Positions 9,238 to 18,690 of a stretch of 64,000 nt of DNA are shown piece by piece (the first letter of the stretch is position 1; each line of letters starts with the position of its first letter). The stretch covers positions 1,116,001-1,180,000 of the forward strand of contig JABFRS010000002.1 of the NCBI GenBank assembly GCA_013141055.1, in the 5' to 3' direction. The position numbers and the translations under genes were made by a program. Source of the stretch: Cyclobacteriaceae bacterium (GTDB taxonomy: Bacteria > Bacteroidota > Bacteroidia > Cytophagales > Cyclobacteriaceae). The notes beneath the pieces were generated by a model. The model made no database searches and had not been told where the DNA came from. It saw only the letters and a list, made by a program, of their open reading frames with translations.

Positions 9238-10233
9238 ATGATGAATGAACTCATCAGGTTATTCAAGGTTATTATACTGATCTTCTGCCTGGTCCTTGTA
9301 CTTGCAGGGGCGACTTTAATGCTGCGCTATAATCCTAAGGCTTTCGAAACAGTCACAATAGCAGAACCCGAAAAGCCAAAACTTTGGGAAGCACCGGACA
9401 TTAAAACTCTTTCAAAAGATAAAGAAGACGAGCGAATTCTTTATGGTCGCGAACTGATTTCACATACCTCTGATTATCTCGGCCCCAACGGGTCTGTGAT
9501 GAAGATCAGCAATGGCATGAACTGCCAGAATTGTCATCTCGAAGCCGGCACTAAACCTTTCGGAAATAACTTTGGATCAGTAGCTTCAACTTATCCAAAG
9601 TTTCGCGCACGCTCAGGAGGATTTGAAAGCATTGAAAAAAGGGTAAATGACTGCCTGGAGAGAAGCCTCAATGGGAATGCAACGCTTGATTCTCTGTCGA
9701 AGGAAATGGTAGGCATAGTATCATACATCAAATGGCTAGGCAAAGATGTCTCTAAAGAAAGTAAAGCTGCTGGTTCAGGATTTGTTGAAATGGTCTGGCT
9801 CAACCGTCCTGCTGATCCTGCTGCCGGAAAAAAACTTTACATGATGAAGTGCCAGATCTGTCACGGGAACTCTGGTGAAGGTCAGCGCATTTCTGCAAAT
9901 AGTCGATTTATTTATCCACCTTTATGGGGAGAAAATAGTTTTACTACTGCCGCTGGCTTGTTCCGGATCTCAAACTTCAGCAAGTACATTGTAGCCAATA
10001 TGCCTAACGGCGCGACATATGATAGTCCATTACTAAAAGAAGAAGAAGCATGGGATATTGCTGCATTTGTTTTAACAATGCCACGACCTGACAAGAAATT
10101 TTCACAGGACTGGCCAAAGATTGAAACCAAACCAGTAGATCATCCTTTTGGACCTTACGCCGACAATTTTAGTGAACAACAGCATAAATTTGGACCCTTC
10201 AAGGAAATCCTGGAAATGAAAAATGAAAAATGA
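9238..10233 (+). CDS. TsdA-like dihaem cytochrome c
   Basis: This 331-residue protein has an N-terminal membrane anchor or signal (about residues 5-28) and two haem-binding CxxCH motifs, CQNCH at about residue 96 and CQICH at about residue 205. The text after the first haem (LEAGTKPFGNNFGSVASTYP, then RVNDCLERSLNG) is that of the thiosulfate dehydrogenase/tetrathionate reductase (TsdA) family, in which a thiol ligates the first haem. It is placed outside the cytoplasmic membrane. The ATG at 9238 is preferred to the TTG at 9232. Its end is adjacent to the start of a DsrE-like gene, suggesting a sulfur-redox pair. Confidence 0.85.
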   Translation: MMNELIRLFKVIILIFCLVLVLAGATLMLRYNPKAFETVTIAEPEKPKLWEAPDIKTLSKDKEDERILYGRELISHTSDYLGPNGSVMKISNGMNCQNCHLEAGTKPFGNNFGSVASTYPKFRARSGGFESIEKRVNDCLERSLNGNATLDSLSKEMVGIVSYIKWLGKDVSKESKAAGSGFVEMVWLNRPADPAAGKKLYMMKCQICHGNSGEGQRISANSRFIYPPLWGENSFTTAAGLFRISNFSKYIVANMPNGATYDSPLLKEEEAWDIAAFVLTMPRPDKKFSQDWPKIETKPVDHPFGPYADNFSEQQHKFGPFKEILEMKNEK

Positions 10234-10240
10234 AATTACT

Positions 10241-10666
10241 ATGAAATACACTTTGATACTTATGATTGTTTTTGTCACTGCGTTGGCGAAAGCACAAACT
10301 TCACAAGTTGTTGATAACAAAATTCACAAGATCGTGATGCAGTTTACAGTGGGTGACTCTACGGAGCAGGCATCAGTGGTAGCACAGGTGGCTAACATCC
10401 GATCGGCGTGGCCAAAGTCACAGATCGAGGTAGTTTGCCACAGTTCAGGACTGGATGTGATTGTTGCAGGAAAATCCAAAGTTTCTAAACAAGTAGCTGA
10501 TCTTTCTGCTCAGGGGATTGTTTTTGCTGCATGCAACAACACCATGAAAAGAAGAAATATTAAGAAAGAAGATCTATTGTCTTCAGCAGTGGTTGTACCT
10601 TCCGCTATGGTTGAAATAGTTTCAAAGCAGGAAGAGGGATGGGCATATGTGAAAGGCGCTCATTAG
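10241..10666 (+). CDS. DsrE-like secreted protein
   Basis: This 141-residue protein begins with a signal peptide (MKYTLILMIVFVTALAKAQ). The DsrE/F-like core follows: KIVMQFTVGDSTEQASVVAQ, a strand with IEVVCHSSGLDVIV, and FAACNNTMKRRNIKKEDL, whose Cys is at the position of the reactive cysteine in this family. DsrE-type proteins bind or relay sulfur atoms. An in-frame ATG at 10223 overlaps the cytochrome gene, but the signal peptide supports 10241. It probably works with the TsdA-like cytochrome just upstream. Confidence 0.82.
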   Translation: MKYTLILMIVFVTALAKAQTSQVVDNKIHKIVMQFTVGDSTEQASVVAQVANIRSAWPKSQIEVVCHSSGLDVIVAGKSKVSKQVADLSAQGIVFAACNNTMKRRNIKKEDLLSSAVVVPSAMVEIVSKQEEGWAYVKGAH

Positions 10667-10677
10667 AACTAAGTAAA

Positions 10678-12582
10678 TCAGGATTTACGTAATACCCAGT
10701 ATTCGTCATACTTGATTACTTCCTGATCGACCATTTCCCTGACAACTTCAATAAAAAGATGGTGATCATCAGGATTAACAGCAGTCTCGAGTTCATCGAC
10801 GGTCATGGGCTTTTGCGAAACAAGCTGTAAGACCTGATCTTCATAACCTTTAAAGGATGCATGATCATGCGTTTTTTTCTTGTTGATACACACGTCACAC
10901 ATTCCACATTCGTCGTAAGAAAGTTCATCAAAGTACTCCAGCACCACCTGCATGCGGCATCGGTGGGATTGCTGAGCAAATTCAATCATCGCTTCTGACT
11001 TCTTCACGGCAAGATCCCGTCGCTCATTTAATCGAACCTGATTTAAATGCAAGTGATTTGCATCCTGACGAGGAGTAAGAAAAGTAATTTGAGGCCTGTC
11101 GGAAGCCGGTTCATATTCCAGCACCTGAAGTTCCGATAACTGATTCAATAATATCTGAACATCCGCAGCAGCACCTTTAAGGCTTTTTGCAATCATCGTT
11201 TCCGAAATCGGAATAAAATCTGAAAACATTTCTGCTCCATACAATCGAAGCAAGGCTTTTATCAATGGGTCATACTTCTCATTGGCAACCTGAAACTCAT
11301 AAAGGTGTGATTTATTTGTATGAAAATGAATACGTGACGAGCGATAAAAACTCTCGCTGAGTTGAACTAATCCTTCTTCTTCAAGTTTCTTTAAAGCAGA
11401 AAATGCCGCTGCTGATCGGAAGTTGAATTTTGCACAGAACTCTTCCAAATCGAAATCATAGCTCTCACCATCACTGCTTCCCATCGCTAGTTGAAGGTAG
11501 TTGGCGAGACCCTGATAGATTTTTTTCAGGTATTCAGTCGACGGATGAGATTGCTGAACTTTACTTCTTAATCCCACAACATCAGCTTCGTGGAAGACTA
11601 AGGCTGCAAATGATCTACTCCCATCACGCCCTGCACGTCCTGCCTCCTGATAATATGATTCGAGATTTTCAGGGATATCCACATGAATCACTACCCGCAC
11701 ATCCGATTTATCGATGCCCATACCAAAGGCATTGGTGGCAACCATGACCCGAACTTTATTATTGATCCATTGCTCCTGACGCGACATACGATCAGCGTGC
11801 GTCAGACCAGCATGGTAAAAGATGGCATTGATATTCTGCCGACCAAGCCATTTGCTTAAATCAACTGTGGCTTTTCGTGAACGCACATAAACAATTGCTG
11901 TTCCTGGGACATTCCGCAAAATCTCCAGAAGTTTTTTCTCTTTATTCTCTGTCTTTCGAACTACAAATGAAATATTCTCGCGCGCAAAACTTTTCTTAAA
12001 GATTAATGGATCCCTTAAGCCAGCTTTGCTTACAATATCATTCTGAACAATTTTGGTGGCGGTAGCGGTTAGCGCAAGAAACGGAACCTCAGGTTTTATT
12101 TCCCGCAACGCATTGATCTCAAGATATGGGGGCCGAAAATCATAGCCCCATTGAGAAATACAATGTGCTTCATCAATTGCAATTAAACACACATTCATTT
12201 TACGAAACCGTTCTAAAAAAATATCTGTCTTCAATCTTTCTGGAGAAACATAGAGGAATTTGAATTTTCCGTACACACAATTATCAAGAGCTATGTCAAT
12301 CTCACTACGGCTCATGCCAGAATAAACTGCCAGTGCCTGGATACCCCGAATCCGAAGTTGCTGTACCTGATCCTGCATGAGCGCTATCAATGGACTAACA
12401 ACAATGGTAATTCCATCCATCGCAAGACCTGGAACCTGAAAGCAGATGGATTTACCACCCCCTGTAGGCAATAGTGCCAACACATCTTTTCCTTCTAACG
12501 CACCTCGGATAATTTCACGTTGTGGAAGACGGAATTGGTCATGGCCCCAGTATTGCTTTAAGATTGATTCAGGTGATAGCAC
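10678..12582 (-). CDS. recQ: ATP-dependent DNA helicase RecQ
   Basis: This 634-residue SF2 3'-5' helicase shows Walker A LLPTGGGKSICFQVP, DEAHCISQWGYDFRP, LTATAT and the motif VI block ENLESYYQEAGRAGRDG. The RQC region has the zinc-binding cysteines in HRCRMQVVLEYF and CGMCDVC. A clear C-terminal HRDC domain is not seen; a short winged-helix-like tail is present instead. The start is GTG at 12582. It is 21 bp downstream of the enoyl-CoA hydratase gene. Confidence 0.94.
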   Translation of the reverse strand: MLSPESILKQYWGHDQFRLPQREIIRGALEGKDVLALLPTGGGKSICFQVPGLAMDGITIVVSPLIALMQDQVQQLRIRGIQALAVYSGMSRSEIDIALDNCVYGKFKFLYVSPERLKTDIFLERFRKMNVCLIAIDEAHCISQWGYDFRPPYLEINALREIKPEVPFLALTATATKIVQNDIVSKAGLRDPLIFKKSFARENISFVVRKTENKEKKLLEILRNVPGTAIVYVRSRKATVDLSKWLGRQNINAIFYHAGLTHADRMSRQEQWINNKVRVMVATNAFGMGIDKSDVRVVIHVDIPENLESYYQEAGRAGRDGSRSFAALVFHEADVVGLRSKVQQSHPSTEYLKKIYQGLANYLQLAMGSSDGESYDFDLEEFCAKFNFRSAAAFSALKKLEEEGLVQLSESFYRSSRIHFHTNKSHLYEFQVANEKYDPLIKALLRLYGAEMFSDFIPISETMIAKSLKGAAADVQILLNQLSELQVLEYEPASDRPQITFLTPRQDANHLHLNQVRLNERRDLAVKKSEAMIEFAQQSHRCRMQVVLEYFDELSYDECGMCDVCINKKKTHDHASFKGYEDQVLQLVSQKPMTVDELETAVNPDDHHLFIEVVREMVDQEVIKYDEYWVLRKS

Positions 12583-12603
12583 AGTGAATATTAAATCGTA
12601 TGA

Positions 12604-13377
12604 TCACCAGTTAAGAGACTGCTTATTCAGGAAAGCATCGATTCCCCTTTTGCAATCTTCCGTATTACGGGCTATTGCATTCTGCTCGGAAGCAAAGTCA
12701 AGTGCTTCCTCCAGCTTCATGTGCTGGACATCAGAGATCATTTTCTTGGTGAGAGAAAGTGATTGAGCAGAAGTTGTTGAGATCAATCTGGATGCAAAAT
12801 TCTTTACTTCAGTTTCAAGAATATTTTTAGCGGCAATTTTTGTCACGATCCCCAATGCCCTTGCCTCCTCTGAGGCGAAGAGCTCACCAGTGAGAAGAAG
12901 TTCTTTGGCTTTTCCCTCTCCTATTTTTCTTAACAGGAATACCATTACGATTGCAGGAACAAATCCAATCTTCACTTCAGTGTAACCAAATTTCGCTTCA
13001 GGCACGGTGTATACAAAATCACAGACAGTAGCAAGTCCGCAACCGCCGGCGAGTGCCGCGCCTTGCACCTGAGCAATCACAATTTTACTTAATGTGTATA
13101 TCTGAAGAAATAGTTCTTTAAGGTGCTTTGAGTCTGCCAGATTTTCCTCGTAAGAGAATCTCTGAAGATTCTGAAGGTATTGAAGATCGGCACCGGCGCA
13201 AAAAACTTCACCATTTGCACGCAAGACAATGATTTTTACCGCATCGTCTGATTCCATTTTAGCAAAGGCAGACTTCAGTTCAGTCACCATTTCAGGACTT
13301 AATGCATTCCGTTTTTCGGGACGATTAAGCGTGATGAAGCCAATGCGTTCTTCAACTGATATTTCAACGAGTGCCAT
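12604..13377 (-). CDS. Enoyl-CoA hydratase/isomerase family protein
   Basis: This 257-residue crotonase-fold enzyme has ITLNRPEKRNALSPEMV near the N-terminus, the CoA/oxyanion segment GEVFCAGADLQYLQNL, and QVQGAALAGGCGLATVCDF followed by FGYTEVKIGFVPAIV. These include the two oxyanion-hole glycine regions and a catalytic glutamate candidate. It hydrates or isomerises an acyl-CoA. In Bacteroidota similar sequences are often called methylglutaconyl-CoA hydratase (leucine breakdown), but no leucine-pathway neighbours support that here. It lies between comEC and recQ. Confidence 0.88.
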   Translation of the reverse strand: MALVEISVEERIGFITLNRPEKRNALSPEMVTELKSAFAKMESDDAVKIIVLRANGEVFCAGADLQYLQNLQRFSYEENLADSKHLKELFLQIYTLSKIVIAQVQGAALAGGCGLATVCDFVYTVPEAKFGYTEVKIGFVPAIVMVFLLRKIGEGKAKELLLTGELFASEEARALGIVTKIAAKNILETEVKNFASRLISTTSAQSLSLTKKMISDVQHMKLEEALDFASEQNAIARNTEDCKRGIDAFLNKQSLNW

Positions 13378-13425
13378 AGATACAAAAGTGGATTAAAGAT
13401 AATAAAAGCTGTTCGATGTCCTTCA

Positions 13426-15498
13426 TCATAATTCCACCACAAAAGCACCTTTCTTCAAAACAGAGTGACATTCTTTTTTCATCGATACGGCTTCCTTTTC
13501 TATTTTTTCGCTGTATCTGATGGAATTACTGGAATCCAGAATCAAATGCTTAAAACTGATTTTCTCTTCCAACATTTTTAGCGACATGAGAGAGTTGTTG
13601 CTCACAATTAAATAATCAATGCTGAGCTTTGTGGGTAATTTAGAGAGCTTTCTGTACAGCCAAAGAAAAGTTTTACCATCACGATGATATATCTGCAGTG
13701 TTCCTTGATTGAAATTTGTTTGTGCATCAATATCCATGGCACCATTAACTAATCTATTGGAAAGCAAATGGAACTTGATGTTATTTCTATCAACTATGAT
13801 GGCAGAGTCTCCTATGAAATAAGAATGTCCTTTCTCGCTCCACTCCATCGCAGTATGACCCTGAACTCTATAAACCGTCCATCGCGATTTCTTAACATCA
13901 TTTAATAAATGTTCCCATGACAAAAATGAGAAAAGCAGAACTCCCACTACAATCATACTCATCCATTCAATTTTTTTAAAATGAATCAGCATTAGTCCTG
14001 CCAGAACTATTCCGAACAAGACATAACATTGAGTCGCAGAAATGTATACATCGCTAATCAAACTATATGGGATCTTTTCCACAATGAAAATTCCCTCATT
14101 CAGAATTCTTACAAACCATTCCATTGCAATCCCAAGGTATGTTGATACATATGGTATCGCGCTGACGAGTATTAAAAGAATACCTCCCACCAGTACAACG
14201 AAAGATCCGGGAATGATGAAAAGATTAGCAATCATAAAGTAGACCGGGAACTGATGGAAATAATAAAATCCCATAGCAAACGTGGCAATCTGTGCAGCAA
14301 TGGAAACACAAGTCAATTGCCAGGCCCAATTCGCAATAGCGGATTTTGCTTCCCAAAGATTGTAGATCGGTCTTTGCATGTAAACAATTCCCAGTACCGC
14401 CAGATACGATAATTGAAATCCAACCGACATGATAAGATAGGGATCATAGATCAATAGGCAGAAAGCTGAAGCCGCGAGTGTATTATAGATATTTGTGCTT
14501 CTTCCAATAGGTTTTGCGACTGCCACAAACGTAAACATCATCACTGCCCGCAGGACAGAAGGTGACAAACCCGTTAAAAAAGCATATCCCCATAGCAAGA
14601 CAAGACTTAAAATTGCTACAATCCAGTTGGCACTGTTGCTCTTTCCTAATGGCTTAAAAAAGAAAATCAGTATCCCATAAATGATACTGACGTGCAATCC
14701 AGAAACCGCAAGAACATGCATGGCTCCGCTCGCTGCATAAGCATTTAGTAAGTCCGTATCTAATCCATCTGTAACCCCCAAAACAAGAGCTGTTACGATT
14801 GCACGCTCACGTGATGAAGAAATTGTTTTTTTTACTGCAGCGACCGACCAGTTTCGGGCACGATGAGCATAAAACAGTAATCCTTTATCTTCTGATTTTT
14901 GAATCAACTTCCACTCCCCTGACTTGACAAACTGCTGATGATAAATATTTTTAAAGCGAAGGAATTCTTTAAAGTCAAACTCATGGGGATTGTATGCAGA
15001 TTCCAATACTTTAGGCTGACCCTTAATCAAAAGAATATCCCCATAGTCTGGATCAACAATATTCTGATCCTTTGGCCAGTATAATGCGACCTTGGCATAG
15101 GAACTTTGCCAGCCCTTCTCTGTTCTCACTTTTATTACCAATCCTATTCTCTTGAAAGATCTTTCCTTTTCTTCCGCAGGTGTTATCAGTTTTATCTGAT
15201 AGGCAAAAATCGGATCATTAAATTGTAGTAAATGATCCTCGCGACCTGATTCATTCTTTAGTAAAACATTGAGATATCCTGCTATAAAAACTGATGTAAG
15301 TCCAAGAACGCCGGAGACCAGCTTTATCTCAGGAGATTTTCTCAGGATAGACCTGGCCAGGAAATAAATAGTCATGAAAACCAGCAACAGGATAGTCACT
15401 GATTCGAAAGAAATCAGGTCAGGTTGATAGATGCAAAGAAGAACTCCGGCTATAAAAACCGCTGCAATCCTCACCATGGCAAATGGAATCCACTGCAT
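13426..15498 (-). CDS. comEC: ComEC/Rec2 family DNA-uptake channel protein
   Basis: This 690-residue polytopic membrane protein has an N-terminal DUF4131-like region with an OB-like soluble part (about residues 1-220). The Competence core follows: GAMHVLAVSGLHVSIIYGI, LTGLSPSVLRAVMMF and GFQLSYLAVLGIVYMQRP. The C-terminal ~170 residues correspond to the metallo-beta-lactamase-like domain, but the metal motif HxHxDH is absent, so it looks degenerate. In transformable bacteria ComEC carries single-stranded DNA across the inner membrane. It is transcribed toward the hydratase gene, 48 bp away. Confidence 0.9.
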   Translation of the reverse strand: MQWIPFAMVRIAAVFIAGVLLCIYQPDLISFESVTILLLVFMTIYFLARSILRKSPEIKLVSGVLGLTSVFIAGYLNVLLKNESGREDHLLQFNDPIFAYQIKLITPAEEKERSFKRIGLVIKVRTEKGWQSSYAKVALYWPKDQNIVDPDYGDILLIKGQPKVLESAYNPHEFDFKEFLRFKNIYHQQFVKSGEWKLIQKSEDKGLLFYAHRARNWSVAAVKKTISSSRERAIVTALVLGVTDGLDTDLLNAYAASGAMHVLAVSGLHVSIIYGILIFFFKPLGKSNSANWIVAILSLVLLWGYAFLTGLSPSVLRAVMMFTFVAVAKPIGRSTNIYNTLAASAFCLLIYDPYLIMSVGFQLSYLAVLGIVYMQRPIYNLWEAKSAIANWAWQLTCVSIAAQIATFAMGFYYFHQFPVYFMIANLFIIPGSFVVLVGGILLILVSAIPYVSTYLGIAMEWFVRILNEGIFIVEKIPYSLISDVYISATQCYVLFGIVLAGLMLIHFKKIEWMSMIVVGVLLFSFLSWEHLLNDVKKSRWTVYRVQGHTAMEWSEKGHSYFIGDSAIIVDRNNIKFHLLSNRLVNGAMDIDAQTNFNQGTLQIYHRDGKTFLWLYRKLSKLPTKLSIDYLIVSNNSLMSLKMLEEKISFKHLILDSSNSIRYSEKIEKEAVSMKKECHSVLKKGAFVVEL

Positions 15499-15580
15499 GG
15501 TAGAATTTAAGGAATGTGCTGGGAATCATCAACAGTATAGAATTAACATCACGTGTTAATATCCGATAAGGTCGTACGTT

Positions 15581-16534
15581 TTAATTGGAGGGCGTAGTAC
15601 TGGATGTATAAGCGAGAATAATATCCTTAACCAGTCGGTGTCGAACAACATCTTTCTCGCTAAGCTCTATAAACCCAATTCCACTAATATCCTTCAAAAT
15701 CTTTGTAGCCTCTTTTAAACCCGACCGTTGATTGCCAGGTAAATCAATTTGAGTAACATCGCCTGTCACAATCATTTTAGATTCTGGACCCATGCGGGTT
15801 AGAAACATTTTCATCTGCATCGGTGTAGTATTCTGCGCTTCATCCAAAAGTATAAATGCATTATTTAATGTACGACCTCGCATGTATGCCAATGGAGCAA
15901 TCTCTATTATCTCACGCTCCATATAATACTGTAACTTTTCAAAAGGAATCATATCTCCCAATGCATCATAAATAGGGCGCAGGTACGGATCAATCTTTTC
16001 TTTAAGGTCACCTGGCAAAAATCCCAGGTTCTCTCCTGCTTCCACCGCGGGGCGTGTAATGATGATCTTCTTTACTTGCTTGCTTTTGAGAGCTTTCACA
16101 GCCATAGCCACCGAAATATAAGTCTTACCCGTTCCGGCAGGCCCAAGTGCAAAGACAAGGTCGTTGTCTTTTACAGATTGAACCAATCGTTGCTGATTAA
16201 CTGTCTTGGCCTTGATCGGATGTCCTTTTGTACCAAACAAGAGGACACCGTCCGGTGAGTCATCCGGAATATATTGCTGCTTCTCCTGGCTGATATAGCC
16301 GCGCACGCTTTCTTCGGTCACTCTTCCAAATTGATGGAAATGATCGATGAGGGAATTCAAAACTTCGGATATCTGAGTAACGTCGGCCTGCTCTCCTTTA
16401 ATAAGGATCTCATTGCCTCTTGACACAATCCGGCTTTTGGGAAATGCAGATGACAGCTCGTTGATATTCTTATTGCCTGTCCCAAGAAAGTCGACCAGGG
16501 AAACGCTGTCTAATGTGATGGTTTTTTCGATCAA
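15581..16534 (-). CDS. PhoH family ATPase
   Basis: This 317-residue protein has Walker A LGPAGTGKTYISVAMAVKA at about residue 133, VKKIIITRPAVEAGENLGFL, Walker B-like FILLDEAQNTTPMQMKMFL and ESKMIVTGDVTQIDLPG. This is the classic PhoH (PhoL-type) helicase-like ATPase, with an N-terminal KH-like segment. Its role is linked to RNA metabolism and stress. It is divergent from the SAM-dependent gene at 16625. Confidence 0.93.
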   Translation of the reverse strand: MIEKTITLDSVSLVDFLGTGNKNINELSSAFPKSRIVSRGNEILIKGEQADVTQISEVLNSLIDHFHQFGRVTEESVRGYISQEKQQYIPDDSPDGVLLFGTKGHPIKAKTVNQQRLVQSVKDNDLVFALGPAGTGKTYISVAMAVKALKSKQVKKIIITRPAVEAGENLGFLPGDLKEKIDPYLRPIYDALGDMIPFEKLQYYMEREIIEIAPLAYMRGRTLNNAFILLDEAQNTTPMQMKMFLTRMGPESKMIVTGDVTQIDLPGNQRSGLKEATKILKDISGIGFIELSEKDVVRHRLVKDIILAYTSSTTPSN

Positions 16535-16624
16535 TGAATTAATAATGAAAATGATTTAATTTCGTAGCAAAACTAATCAATAAACGGCTTTTCCTAATAA
16601 ACGGTTCAGTCGGGGAAAATCTAA

Positions 16625-17398
16625 ATGGCCATTGTCACTCTTCTTACCGATTCTGGAGAAAGCGACCACTATGTGGCGGCAATTAAGGCTAAAATCCTCA
16701 GCACCAATCCAGGCTTAACGATTGTGGATATCAGTCACAAAATCAACGCCTGCGACATTGCCCACGGCGCTTTCGTTCTAAAATCAGTATTTCGTGACTT
16801 TCCAAAAGGGACGGTACATATCGTAGCAGTGGATGCTGCTGGAAATCGGGGTGATGCCTTTATTGCCATGAGCCTTGAGGAGCATTTCTTTGTCAGTGTC
16901 GATAATGGTTTGCTTGGATTAGTCAGCGATAAAGTCCAGCAAAATCTTGTGGAATTGAATTCGATAAATCCAGTCACCACCTCTTTTCCAGAAAAAGATA
17001 TTATGGCACCCGCTGCTGCACGATTGGCAAGTGGGGTTTCCATCTCAACATTGGGGAAACCAATGGCATCTTTTAAGAAAATGACGGATCGCCATGTAAA
17101 GGCTACGAAAAAGCAAATACTTGGCCATGTGATTCGTGTTGACAATTTTGGAAATCTGATAACAAATATTGAAAAGGATACTTTTGAAATTCTCAGTAAA
17201 GCGAAGGTTTATACCGTCAGTTTTGGTGGAGAAAAGATGAGGAGGATACACACTAATTATCACCAGGCCGAACAGGGTGATTGTTTTCTGCTCTTCAATG
17301 CACTCGGACTTCTGGAGATTGGTATCTACAAAGGTAATGCGAGTGAGCTGCTGGGACTTACTTATGATAGTCCTGTAAACATCATATTTGAGGAATAA
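16625..17398 (+). CDS. SAM hydroxide adenosyltransferase (DUF62) family protein
   Basis: This 257-residue protein starts MAIVTLLTDSGESDHYVAAI and continues with IVDISHKINACDIAHGAFVL, HIVAVDAAGNRG, FVSVDNGLLGLV and HVIRVDNFGNLITNI. This is the family that includes SAM hydrolase (adenosine + methionine) and fluorinase/chlorinase. The SAM-binding Asp at the N-terminus is present. The fluorinase-specific loop is not apparent, so hydrolase activity is the better guess. It is divergent from phoH. Confidence 0.88.
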   Translation: MAIVTLLTDSGESDHYVAAIKAKILSTNPGLTIVDISHKINACDIAHGAFVLKSVFRDFPKGTVHIVAVDAAGNRGDAFIAMSLEEHFFVSVDNGLLGLVSDKVQQNLVELNSINPVTTSFPEKDIMAPAAARLASGVSISTLGKPMASFKKMTDRHVKATKKQILGHVIRVDNFGNLITNIEKDTFEILSKAKVYTVSFGGEKMRRIHTNYHQAEQGDCFLLFNALGLLEIGIYKGNASELLGLTYDSPVNIIFEE

Positions 17399-17494
17399 GC
17401 CATTACAAGCTTTATTTAATCAGGATTTCCGAACATATAATTTCTTTGATGTGCTTTAATCGGTTGATAGTTTCACTATCATAATCACAAGCAT

Positions 17495-18322
17495 ATGAAA
17501 AATCTAAACGAAGATGGACTTGATCCACTGGAGGAGCTTAAGGCATCTTCAGAATTGCTCAAACTAAAACTTGGACTGGAATATGAAATGAAGTTGGGCG
17601 ATACTTCATCCATGAGTCCTGAACTGGAAAATCTGTGGCTCAATAGTATTTACAAGTTTGAAAACGAGTACAAGAAACGTCGAACGATTAAAGTATATGA
17701 TGTCCTGAAAAATCCTTCCTTTCCAAAGTATGACACCTTAACGAAAGAAGAATTACATCTTGAACTCGAAAAGCTTCTTGCCCTGATGGAAACATATCAC
17801 ATGGCGTTGGGTTGCTGTTGCGAATATGATGAAACTACTATTTATAGATTTATCACAGAAGAGTTATTCGAACATGAAACAGATGGAATTTTCGTTGAAG
17901 GAATGGTGCAGCATTTTATCTATGAAGAGTTTCACCCCAATCATGAATATAGCATACGTCAAAGGGTCGAAGATTTCATAGACGTTATCCTAAGAAGAGA
18001 GTGGAAAGAGGAATGGGATATAATAAACTTAACAAAAGAAGTTTCATTCAATGACTTGCAGGTTTCCAGGAATCTCATATCGGCTATGATTCTGGAATTC
18101 CAGGAGGCGCATCTCTCTTTTGAAATAAAATCAATGCAAATAAAAAAGATAAATTTTGACCTCGATAAAAACACTGGTTACGCCAAAGGTTTTATTAAGT
18201 ATCATGCAAATCCCCATAATGATAAGTCAAGGAATTTTGAAGGACCGTTTATTATTGATCTTGAATGTCAGTCATCCCATTGGAACATCAGTGGATTCAA
18301 AATACCAGGGATTGATATATGA
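17495..18322 (+). CDS. Conserved hypothetical protein
   Basis: This 275-residue soluble acidic protein has no signal peptide. It contains a cysteine cluster (HMALGCCCEYDE, about residues 104-115) inside a helical region, and a C-terminal beta-rich part (about residues 190-275: YAKGFIKYHANPHNDK). The N-terminal half resembles Bacteroidota proteins of unknown function annotated from conservation only. No enzyme motif is visible. It starts at the ATG at 17495, which follows an AT-rich leader. Confidence 0.7.
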   Translation: MKNLNEDGLDPLEELKASSELLKLKLGLEYEMKLGDTSSMSPELENLWLNSIYKFENEYKKRRTIKVYDVLKNPSFPKYDTLTKEELHLELEKLLALMETYHMALGCCCEYDETTIYRFITEELFEHETDGIFVEGMVQHFIYEEFHPNHEYSIRQRVEDFIDVILRREWKEEWDIINLTKEVSFNDLQVSRNLISAMILEFQEAHLSFEIKSMQIKKINFDLDKNTGYAKGFIKYHANPHNDKSRNFEGPFIIDLECQSSHWNISGFKIPGIDI

Positions 18323-18377
18323 AATTGTTCAGGGAATGAAATATTACTGTTAACTTTAATCGGTTAACTGAATATTT

Positions 18378-18674
18378 ATGCTCATACGAATTGTGCGTAT
18401 GCACTTTACCGAAGCGGGAGTCGATGAATTTCTGGAAATATTTGATCAGAATAAAATAGCAATCCGGAATTTCTCAGGATGTACTCATTTACAATTATTG
18501 AAGGACGCCGAAGATCCATTATGTTTTACCACTTTGAGTCATTGGAATCATCCTGACGATCTTGAAAAATACCGCAAGTCAGAACTTTTCGGAAGTGTCT
18601 GGGGTAGAGTAAAAACCCTATTCTCAGAACGAACTCAAGCGTTTTCGCTCGAAAAATTCATAGAGCTGAAATGA
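18378..18674 (+). CDS. Antibiotic biosynthesis monooxygenase (ABM) domain protein
   Basis: This 98-residue protein is a single dimeric ferredoxin-like ABM domain: MLIRIVRMHFTEAGVDEFLE, FSGCTHLQLLKD, FTTLSHWNHPDDLEKYRKSE, LFGSVWGRVKTLF. Members range from quinol monooxygenases to haem-degrading enzymes and small sensors; no specific substrate can be named. It is 55 bp after the preceding hypothetical gene and converges on the DinB gene. Confidence 0.85.
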   Translation: MLIRIVRMHFTEAGVDEFLEIFDQNKIAIRNFSGCTHLQLLKDAEDPLCFTTLSHWNHPDDLEKYRKSELFGSVWGRVKTLFSERTQAFSLEKFIELK

Positions 18675-18690
18675 TCTTCAGAAACAATCA

